Position numbers and translations under genes: made by a program. Shown here one piece after another: positions 54,901 to 64,000 of a stretch of DNA of 64,000 bases. The stretch's first letter is position 1; each line of letters starts with the position of its first letter. The notes under the pieces were generated by a model. It did not search any database. It had not been told where the DNA came from and was given only the letters and a program-made list of their open reading frames with translations. The stretch lies in the NCBI GenBank assembly GCA_965153355.1, contig OZ231127.1:83948001-84012000 (forward strand), written 5' to 3'. The DNA is from Flaccisagitta enflata (Eukaryota; Chaetognatha; Sagittoidea; Aphragmophora).

Positions 54901-57900
54901 GTTAGGGTTAGGGTTAGGTTTCAGTAAAGGGCTAAGGTTAGGTTAGGGTTAGTCAATGAGACAAAAAATCCCAGTTGTAGGGTTACATTCTCATTATAAT
55001 AAAAGGAGTGAGACATGAAAAAGACGAGGATAGGATAGAAAATTTCACCCCAAACTTAAAGGGTTCAGAATGTCTCAGGAATGATTTGAAAAACAAAGTC
55101 ATCTCAATCATGACAGTTTTCTGTCTCACTCTATAGTTTATAACTGAATCGTAACCCTACTTATCATATTGAATTGTCTCAAAATTTATGCCCCTCAGAG
55201 GATGTCAATATTTCAAGTACTGAGATCAGAGATGAGTGAGTATATGAGTATGAGTGTGAGTGAGTGAAAATGAAGGTTCAATGGGGGTCATAAACTTTGA
55301 GACAATTGAATCAGAGTAGCAGGGTTACATTCTCATTGAAATAGTAGGAGTGAGACATAAAAAAGAGAAGATTAGGATTGATAAATTCATCCCAAATTCA
55401 GAGGTTTCAGTACGTCTCAGCAGTTATCTGAAAAGAGAGCCTCCTGGGGCTAGGGTTAGGGTTGTGTTTCAGTGAAGGGTTAGGGTTAGGGTTAGGTTTC
55501 AGTAAAGGGCTAAGGTTAGGGTTAAGGTTAGCTCAATGAGACAAAGAAATCCCAGTTGTAGGGTTACATTCTCATTATAATAAAAGGAGTGAGACATGAA
55601 AAAGACGAGGATAGGCATGGAAATTTAACCCCAAACTTAAAGGGTTCAGAATGTCTCAGGAAAGATTTGAAAAACAAAGTCATCTTAATCATGACAGTTT
55701 TCTGTCTCACTCTATAGTTTATAACTGAATCGTAACCCTACTTATCATATTGAATTGTCTCAAAATTTATGCCCCTCAGAGGATGTCAATATTTCAAGTG
55801 CTGAGGTGAGCATATGAGTATGAGGGAGGAGTTAAAAATGAAGGTTCAATGTGGGGCTGTAAACTTTGGGAGACAATTGAATCACAGAGTAGTAGGTTGC
55901 TATTCCTCATTGAAATAGGGCAGGAGTGAGACATGAAAGAGAAGATTAGGATCGATAACAAGAGTTAGGTAGGGTTAGTCAGTGAGACAAAGAAATCCCA
56001 GTTGTAGGGTTACATTCTTATTATAATAAAAGGAGTGAGACATGAAAAAGACGAGGATAGGATAGAAAATTTCACCCCAAACTAAAAGGGTTCAGAATGT
56101 CTCAGGAATGATTTGAAAAACAACGTCATCTTAATCATGACAGTTTTCTGTCTCACTCTATAGTTTATAACTGAATGGTAACCCTACTTATCATATTGAA
56201 TTGTCTCAAAATTTATGCCCCTCAGAGGATGTCAATATTTCAAGTACTGAGGTCAGAGATAAGTGAGTATATGAGCATGAGTGTGAGTGAGTGAAAATGA
56301 AGGTTCAATGGGGGTCATAAACTTTGAGACAATAAAATCAGAGTAGTAGGGTTACATTCTCATCAAAATAGTAGGAGTGAGACATGAAAAAGAGAAGATT
56401 AGGAATGATAAATTCATCCCAAATTCAGAGGTTTCAGTACGTCTCAGCAGTTATCTGAAAAGAGAGTCTTCTGGGGCTGCTAGGGTTAGGCTGTGTTTGT
56501 TGGCTGGTTAGGGTTAGGGTTAGGTTTCAGTAAAGGGTTAGGGTTAGGGTTAGGGTTAGGGTTAGTCAATGAGACAAAGAAATCCCAGTTGTAGGGTTAC
56601 ATTCTCATTATAATAAAAGGAGTGAGACATGAAAAAGACGAGGATAGGATAGAAAATTTCACCCTAAACTTAAAGGGTTCAGAATGTCTCAGGAATGATT
56701 TGAAAAACAAAGTCATCTTAATCATGACAGTTTTCTGTCTCACTCTATAGTTTATAACTGAATCGTAACCCTACTTATCATATTGAATTGTCTCAAAATT
56801 TATGCCCCTCAGAGGATGTCAATATTTCAAGTACTGAGGTCAGAGATAAGTGAGTATATGAGTATGAGTGTGAGTGAGTGAAAATGAAGGTTCAATGGGG
56901 GTCATAAACTTTGAGACAATTGAATCAGAGTAGTAGGGTTACATTCTCATTGAAATAGTAGGAGTGAGACATAAAAAAGAGAAGATTAGGATTGATAAAT
57001 TCATCCCAAATTCAGAGGTTTCAGTACGTCTCAGCAGTTATCTGAAAAGAGAGCCTCCTGGGGCTAGGGTTAGGGTTGTGTTTCAGTGAAGGGTTAGGGT
57101 TAGGGTTAGGTTTCAGTAAAGGGCTAGGGTTAGGGTTAGGGTTTGTCAATGAGACAAAGAAATCCCAGTTGTAGGGTTACATTCTCATTATAATAAAAGG
57201 AGTGAGACATGAAAAAGACGAGGATAGGCATGGAAATTTAACCCCAAACTTGAAGGGTTCAGAATGTCTCAGGAAAGATTTGAAAAACAAAGTCATCTTA
57301 ATCATGACAGTTTTCTGTCTCACTCTATAGTTTATAACTGATTCGTAACCCTACTTATCATATTGAATTGTCTCAAAATTTATGCCCCTCAGAGGATGTC
57401 AATATTTCAAGTACTGAGGTGAGTGATAAGTGAGTATGAGTGTGAGTGAGTGAAAATGAAGGTTCAATGGGGGTCATAAACTTTGAGACAATTGAATCAG
57501 AGTAGTAGGGTTACATTCTCATTGAAATAGTAGGAGTGAGACATGAAAAAGAGAAGATTAGGATCGATAAATTCATCCCAAATTCAGAGGTTTCAGTACG
57601 TCTCAGCGGTTATCTGAAAACAGCCTCCTGGGGCAAGGGTTAGGGTTAGGGTTGTGTTTCAGTGAAGGGTTAGGGTTAGGGTTAGGTTTCAGTAAAGGGC
57701 TAGGGTTAGGGTTAGGGTTAGTCAATGAGACAAAGAAATCCCAGTTGTAGGGTTACATTCTTATTATAATAAAAGGAGTGAGACATGAAAAAGACAAGGA
57801 TAGGATAGAAAATTTCACCCCAAACTAAAAGGGTTCAGAATGTCTCAGGAATGATTTGAAAAACAACGTCATCTTAATCATGACAGTTTTCTGTCTCACT

Positions 57901-60900
57901 CTATAGTTTATAACTGAATGGTAACCCTACTTATCATATTGAATTGTCTCAAAATTTATGCCCCTCAGAGGATGTCAATATTTCAAGTACTGAGGTCAGA
58001 GATAAGTGAGTATATGAGCATGAGTGTGAGTGAGTGAAAATGAAGGTTCAATGGGGGTCATAAACTTTGAGACAATAAAATCAGAGTAGTAGGGTTACAT
58101 TCTCATCAAAATAGTAGGAGTGAGACATGAAAAAGAGAAGATTAGGAATGATAAATTCATCCCAAATTCAGAGGTTTCAGTACGTCTCAGCAGTTATCTG
58201 AAAAGAGAGTCTTCTGGGGCTAGGGTTAGGGTTGTGTTTCAGTGAAGGGTTAGGGTTAGGGTTAGGTTTCAGTAAAGGGCTAGGGTTAGGGTTAGGGTTA
58301 GTCAATGAGACAAAGAAATCCCAGTTGTAGGGTTACATTCTCATTATAATAAAAGGAGTGAGACATGAAAAAGACGAGGATAGGATAGAAAATTTCACCC
58401 CAAACTTAAAGGGTTCAGAATGTCTCAGGAATGATTTGAAAAACAAAGTCATCTTAATCATGACAGTTTTCTGTCTCACTCTATAGTTTATAACTGAATC
58501 GTAACCCTACTTATCATATTGAATTGTCTCAAAATTTATGCCCCTCAGAGGATGTTAATATTTCAAGTACTGAGGTCAGAGATAAGTGAGTATATGAGTA
58601 TGAGTGTGAGTGAGTGAAAATGAAGGTTCAATGGGGGTCATAAACTTTGAGACAATTGAATCAGAGTAGTAGGGTTACATTCTCATTGAAATAGTAGGAG
58701 TGAGACATGAAAAAGAGAAGATTAGGATTGATAATTTCATCCCAAATTCAGAGGTTTCAGTACGTCTCAGCGGTTATCTGAAAACAAAGCCTCCTGGGGC
58801 AAGGGTTAGGGTTAGGGTTGTGTTTCAGTAAAGGGTTAGGGTTAGGGTTAGGTTTCAGTAAAGGGCTAGGGTTAGGGTTAGGGTTAGTCAATGAGACAAA
58901 AAAATCCCAGTTGTAGGGTTACATTCTCATTATAATAAAAGGAGTGAGACATGAAAAAGACAAGGATAGGATAGAAAATTTCACCCCAAACTTAAAGGGT
59001 TCAGAATGTCTCAGGAATGATTTGAAAAACAAAGTCATCTCAATCATGACAGTTTTCTGTCTCACTCTATAGTTTATAACTGAATCGTAACCCTACTTAT
59101 CATATTGAATTGTCTCAAAATTTATGCCCCTCAGAGGATGTCAATATTTCAAGTACTGAGATCAGAGATGAGTTAGTATATGAGTATGAGTGTGAGTGAG
59201 TGAAAATGAAGGTTCAATGGGGGTCATAAACTTTGAGACAATTGAATCAGAGTAGTAGGGTTACATTCTCATTGAAATAGTAGGAGTGAGACATAAAAAA
59301 GAGAAGATTAGGATTGATAAATTCATCCCAAATTCAGAGGTTTCAGTATGTCTCAGCAGTTATCTGAAAAGAGAGCCTCCTGGGGCTAGGGTTAGGGTTG
59401 TGTTTCAGTGAAGGGTTAGGGTTAGGGTTAGGTTTCAGTAAAGGGCTAGGGTTAGGGTTAGGGTTTGTCAATGAGACAAAGAAATCCCAGTTGTAGGGTT
59501 ACATTCTCATTATAATAAAAGGAGTGAGACATGAAAAAGACGAGGATAGGCATGGAAATTTAACCCCAAACTTAAAGGGTTCAGAATGTCTCAGGAAAGA
59601 TTTGAAAAACAAAGTCATCTTAATCATGACAGTTTTCTGTCTCACTCTATAGTTTATAACTGATTCGTAACCCTACTTATCATATTGAATTGTCTCAAAA
59701 TTTATGCCCCTCAGAGGATGTCAATATTTCAAGTACTGAGGTGAGAGATAAGTGAGTATATGAGTATGAGTGTGAGTGAGTGAAAATGAAGGTTCAATGG
59801 GGGTCATAAACTTTGAGACAATTGAATCAGAGTAGTAGGGTTACATTCTCATTGAAATAGTAGGAGTGAGACATGAAAAAGAGAAGATTAGGATTGATAA
59901 TTTCATCCCAAATTCAGAGGTTTCAGTACGTCTCAGCGGTTATCAGAAAACAAAGCCTCCTGGGGCAAGGGTTAGGGTTAGGGTTGTGTTTCAGTGAAGG
60001 GTTATGGTTAGGTTTCAGTAAAGGGCTAGGGTTAGGGTTAGGGTTAGGGTTAGTCAGTGAGACAAAGAAATCCCAGTTGTAGGGTTACATTCTCATTATA
60101 ATAAAAGGAGTGAGACATGAAAAAGAAAAGGATAGGATAGAAAATTTCACCCCAAACTAAAAGGGTTCAGAATGTCTCAGGAATGATTTGAAAAACAACG
60201 TCATCTTAATCATGACAGTTTTCTGTCTCACTCTATAGTTTATAACTGAATCGTAACCCTACTTATCATATTGAATTGTCTCAAAATTTATGCCCCTCAG
60301 AGGATGTCAATATTTCAAGTACTGAGGTCAGAGATAAGTGAGTATATGAGTATGAGTGTGAGTGAGTGAAAATGAAGGTTCAATGGGGGTCATAAACTTT
60401 GAGACAATTGAATCAGAGTAGTAGGGTTACATTCTCATTGAAATAGAAGGAGTGAGACATGAAAAAGAGAAGATTAGGATTAATAAATTCATCCCAAATT
60501 CAGAGGTTTCAGTACGTCTCAGCAGTTATCTGAAAAGAGAGTCTTCTGGGGCTAGGGTTAGGGTTGTGTTTCAGTGAAGGGTTAGGGTTAGGGTTAGGTT
60601 TCAGTAAAGGGCTAGGGTTAGGGTTAGGGTTTGTCAATGAGACAAAGAAATCCCAGTTGTAGGGTTACATTCTCATTATAATATAAGGAGTGAGACATGA
60701 AAAAGACAAGGATAGGATCGAAAATTTCACCCCAAACTTAAAGGGTTCATTATGTCTCAGGAATGATTTGAAAAACAAAGTCATCTTAATCATGACAGTT
60801 TTCTGTCTCACTCTATAGTTTATAACTGAATCGTAACCCTACTTATCATATTGAATTGTCTCAAAATTTATGCCCCTCAGAGGATGTCAATATTTCAAGA

Positions 60901-61235
60901 ACAGAGGTCCTAGATAAGTGAGTGTATGAGTATGAGTGTGAGTGAGTGAAAATGAAGGTTCAATGGGGGTCATAAACTTTGAGACAATTGAATCAGAGTA
61001 GTAGGGTTACATTCTCATTGAAATAGTAGGAGTGAGACATGAAAAAGAGAAGATTAGGATTGATAATTTCATCCCAAATTCCGAGGTTTCAGTACGTCTC
61101 AGCGGGTATCTGAAAACAAAGCCTCCTGGGGCTAGGGTTAGGGTTGTGTTTCAGTGAAGAGTTAGGGTTAGGTTTCAGTAAAGGGCTAGGGTTAGGGTTA
61201 GGGTTAGTCAATGAGACAAAGAAATCCCAGTTGTA
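51960..61235 (+). repeat. ~580 bp satellite with TTAGGG blocks, 16 full units, higher-order
   Basis: The anchor AATGAGACAAAGAAATCCCA occurs at 52041, 52626, 53206, 53792, 54371, 54955, 55535, 55981, 56568, 57148, 57724, 58304, 58890, 59470, 60056, 60636 and 61210. Intervals are mostly 574-587 bp; one is 446 bp, from an internal deletion near 55800-55980. Each unit carries two or three TTAGGG blocks separated by TTGTGTTTCAGTGAA and TTTCAGTAAA, plus isolated GTAACCCTAC. Variants recur in a fixed order: one with GATAGGCATGGAAATTTAAC (53206, 55535, 57148, 59470) is followed each time by one with CAACGTCATC/CAATGTCGTC. This implies a four-unit higher-order repeat of about 2.32 kb, once shortened to three units. 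Confidence 0.9.
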
Positions 61236-61889
61236 GGGTTACATTCTTGTTATAATTAAAGGAGTGAGACAAGAAAAAGAGAAGGTTATGATTGAAGCTT
61301 TCACCCCAAACTTTAAGAGTTCAGTGTGTCTCAGGATTTATCTAGAAAACAAAGCCAACTTAGTGAGGATAATTACCTGTCTCACTTCATAATGAATCAA
61401 TCTAATTTGCATATTGTCACAAGATGATTTAAATTCATGTAATTAGCCATGTCATGATTTTTTTCACTTTGGACAAGCTAGGTGAATTCAATGTCCTGTC
61501 TCCAATCAATTGGTATATTTCATTAGATAAACAAATTATGATTTAGATTGATTTTGTCCTTCTTGGGACACTGAAATAAGACATAGCAGTTTCATCTTCC
61601 ACATTGAATTTATCTCCAAGAAAATCCTGCTTAGTTCCCAGTTAGGGCTGTGCTGTGTGAAAGATCTCTTTATAACTTCTCAAAAAATTTAGAAAGGAAT
61701 GTAGTTCTAGGAATTTTATTTAATTGACAGGGGTAACCGGGTTGCCTGTCACCCAGAGTTGACCCTAGAAATGATCAAAGCAAGCATTTAAATTGGCATA
61801 AGTTAGGGCTGGTATGTTCAAGTTACAGCATTAGATGTCCTCATGTAAGTGACTTTTAATAATCCCTCATTACAGTAGTTTTTCAGTGT
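61236..61889 (+). repeat. Unique part of the right inverted arm
   Basis: 61360-61640 mirrors 51546-51900 (see there). The last anchor copy at 61210 degenerates into this arm. Confidence 0.7.
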
Positions 61890-62640
61890 ACTATATTCTC
61901 CTCATTGTAGTGATTTTCAATGTCTTCTCAGCTAAGTGAGTTTTGGTGTCTCCTCATCTCAGTGTTTTTCACTGTCTCACCATCTCAGTGATTTACAATG
62001 TCTTACCATCTCAGTGATTTCCACTGTCTCACCATCTCAGTGATTTTTCATGTTTCACTATCTCAGTGATTTTCAGTGTCTGGCCATCTCATTGATTTTC
62101 AATGTCTCACAATCTCAATGATTATTTTTTTTTCACCATCTCAGCAAATTTCAGTGTCTCACTATCTCAGTGATTTTTCATGTCTCATGACCTTAAAGAT
62201 TTTCACTGTCTCACCACATAAGTAATTTTCAATGTCTCACCATCTCAGTGATTTTTCATGTCTCACCATTTCAGCGATTTTCAGTGTCTCGCCATCCCAG
62301 TGATTTTTCATGTCTCACCATCTCAGTGGTTTTCACTGTCTCACCATTAGTGGTTTTCACTGTTTCACCATCTCAGTTATTTTTGATGTCTCACCATCTC
62401 AGCGATTTTCAGTGTCTCACCATCTCAGTGATTTTCAATGCCTTGGCATCCCAGTGATTTTCACTGTCTCACCATCTCAGTGATTTTCACTGTCTCACCA
62501 TTGCAGCGATTTTCAGCATCTCACCTTCTCAGTGAATTTTCATGTCCTATGACCTGAGTGATTGTCACTGTCTCACCATCTCAGTGATTTTCAATGTCTC
62601 ACCATGTCAGTGATTTTTCATGTCTTACCAATGAAGGCAG
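61890..62640 (+). repeat. ~26 bp minisatellite, right flank
   Basis: Repeats of GTGATTTTCAATGTCTCACC then ATCTCA, the inverse of the left-flank unit. Point and length variants are numerous. Confidence 0.85.
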
Positions 62641-62899
62641 CTATCGCTGACTCAAAAAAAGTTGTGAATGGAAGTTTTTTTTTATCAAAGCATATAGTTT
62701 TGGTTAAAAAGTATTGATCCTGAAAACTTCTGGTTGTGCCATTTGAAAAAAAAAATTAGTTTTTTCCTAGCTGTGAATATAAAAAATGTATTATCCAGGC
62801 GGGAAATGGCCCAACTTTCCCAAGCGCCTCAAATTGAAAGTAGAAAACCTGATTTCTCCCCTCTGTTTCAAAAAGTCGAATTATGTAATTCGACTTTTT
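62641..62899. mobile_element. Non-satellite insert ending in a perfect hairpin
   Basis: About 250 bp unrelated to the minisatellite interrupts it. At its right edge AAAAAGTCGAATTA (62870-62883) and TAATTCGACTTTTT (62886-62899) form a 14 bp perfect stem with a two-base loop. The other end has no matching inverted repeat, so the identity as a mobile element is a guess. Confidence 0.35.
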
Positions 62900-64000
62900 T
62901 CCAACCATCTCAGCGATTTTCAGTGTCTCGCCATCTCAGTGATTTTCCATGTCTCTAGACATCCAAGTGTGATTTTCTATGTCTCTAGTCATCCTATTGT
63001 GGTTTTCTATGTCTCTAGTCATGCCAATGTGACTTTCCATGTCTCTAGTCATCATAATGTGATTTTCCATGTCTCTAGTCGTCCTAGTGTGATTTTCCAT
63101 GTCTCTAGTCATCCAAGTGTGATTTTCCATGTCTCTAGTCATCCTAGTGTGATTTTCCATGTCTCTAGTCATCCTAGTGTGATTTTCCATGTCTCTAGTC
63201 ATCCTAGCGTGATTTTACATGTCTCTAGTTGTCCTAGTGTGATTTTCCATGACTCTAGTCACCTCAGTGTAATTTTCCATGTCTCTAGACATCCAAGTGT
63301 GATTTTCTAGGTCTCTAGTCATCCTATTGTGGTTTTCTATGTCTCTAGTCATGCCAATGTGACTTTCCATGTCTCTAGTCATCATAATGTGATTTTCTAT
63401 GTCTCTAGTCGTCCTAGTGTGATTTTCCATGTCTCTAGTCATCCAAGTGTGATGTTCCATGTCTCTAGTCATCCTAGTGTGATTTTCCATGTCTCTAGTC
63501 ATCCCAGTGTGATTTTCCATGTCTCTAGTCATCCTAGCGTGATTTTACATGTCTCTAGTTGTCCTAGTGTGATTTTCCATGACTCTAGTCATCTCAGTGT
63601 AATTTTCCATGTCTCTAGACATCCAAGTGTGATTTTCTATGTCTCTAGTCATCCTATTGTGGTTTTCTATGTCTCTAGTCATGCCAATGTGACTTTCCAT
63701 GTCTCTAGTCATCATAATGTGATTTTTTATGTCTCTAGTCGTCCTAGTGTGATTTTCCATGTCACTAGTCATCCAAGTGTGATGTTCCATGTCTCTAGTC
63801 ATCCTAGTGTGATTTTCCATGTCTCTAGTCATCCCAGTGTGATTTTCCATGTCTCTAGTCATCCTAGCGTGATTTTACATGTCTCTGGTCGTCCTAGTGT
63901 GATTTTCCATGAATCTAGTCATCTCAGTGTAATTTTCCATGTCTCTAGACATCCAAGTGTGATTTTCTATGTCTCTAGTCATCCTATTGTGGTTTTCTAT
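62900..64000 (+). repeat. 30 bp minisatellite in a 330 bp higher-order repeat
   Basis: Monomer GATTTTCCATGTCTCTAGTC then ATCCTAGTGT. The diagnostic variant GTCTCTAGACATCCAAGTGT occurs at 62951, 63281, 63611 and 63941, exactly 330 bp apart (11 monomers), and the other variants (ATGCCAATGT, ATCATAATGT, CTAGTTGTCC) recur in the same order. The array runs off the window. Because 30 is a multiple of 3 it keeps decapeptide frames open on both strands (MTRDMENHTR on minus), but nothing suggests it is a gene. Confidence 0.9.

Noticed and set aside
51960-61235. A true chromosome end
   Set aside because: TTAGGG blocks are short and embedded in a ~580 bp unit, and non-telomeric DNA continues for at least 2.7 kb on the right, so the repeats are interstitial.
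62936-63862. Three 88-105 residue frames with a MTRDMENHTR repeat
   Set aside because: The 30 bp monomer is a multiple of three, and the frames end at each 330 bp block because of a recurring variant; both strands are open, so a repeat protein is not needed to explain them.
62900-64000. CRISPR array
   Set aside because: Monomers are contiguous with no unique spacers, and the context is eukaryotic satellite.

Overview
This is a gene-poor, extremely repeat-rich stretch of a eukaryotic nuclear genome. Clues to the host are indirect. There are interstitial TTAGGG telomere-type repeats, a retroelement primer site that matches the 3' end of a metazoan-type tRNA-Gly, two kinds of non-LTR retrotransposon (Jockey/I-like, and R2/NeSL-like with a restriction-like endonuclease), spliceosomal GT-AG introns, and very long CT, GTT, CTT and GACA microsatellites. 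Together they suggest an animal, probably not an arthropod (arthropods usually carry TTAGG telomeres). The species cannot be named from this window. No bacterial gene, CRISPR array, rRNA gene or tRNA gene was seen.

Layout. 0.3-6.3 kb: a degenerate unrecognised reading frame, a possible integrase scrap, a TA-flanked MITE, and the best candidate host gene, a three-exon glutamine-rich gene on the + strand (4248-6220) whose polyQ tract is broken by two in-frame stops. 6.5-25.3 kb: a mosaic of small non-autonomous elements separated by microsatellites. Four recurring families stand out: (i) elements of 0.45-4.8 kb with GGGCAGCGGCCCC ends, a GTCC tract and internal minisatellites; (ii) a ~150 bp element starting with the GTCGCGGACACGCGAC hairpin and carrying GTCC/GGTC tracts; (iii) a ~270 bp MITE whose middle is a run of CGCTC-like motifs; (iv) single-copy TIR elements, including one of 4 kb. 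25.6-32.1 kb: an R2/NeSL-like retrotransposon on the - strand, split between its RT and endonuclease halves by a 4.8 kb nested near-palindrome of family (i). 33.1-42.4 kb: a complete, nearly intact 8.8 kb LTR retrotransposon with 491 bp LTRs and almost no coding capacity, inserted on the - strand into a CAA microsatellite. Its LTRs carry a heat-shock-element-like motif. 42.4-48.0 kb: more microsatellites and small elements. 48.0-49.5 kb: a 5'-truncated Jockey/I-type RT on the - strand, fused to satellite DNA.

49.5-64 kb is a satellite block. In order it holds a ~450 bp satellite, a 26 bp-type minisatellite, about sixteen ~580 bp units with embedded TTAGGG blocks in a four-unit higher-order pattern, the inverted counterpart of the left flank, and a 30 bp minisatellite organised as an exact 330 bp (11 x 30) higher-order repeat. 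The flanks on either side of the TTAGGG array are diverged inverted repeats of each other, so the whole looks like one giant foldback structure.

The elements do not form a pathway. The sequence records nested insertion, microsatellite growth and satellite amplification, with one degraded or misassembled host gene and one apparently recent LTR insertion as the most interpretable pieces.
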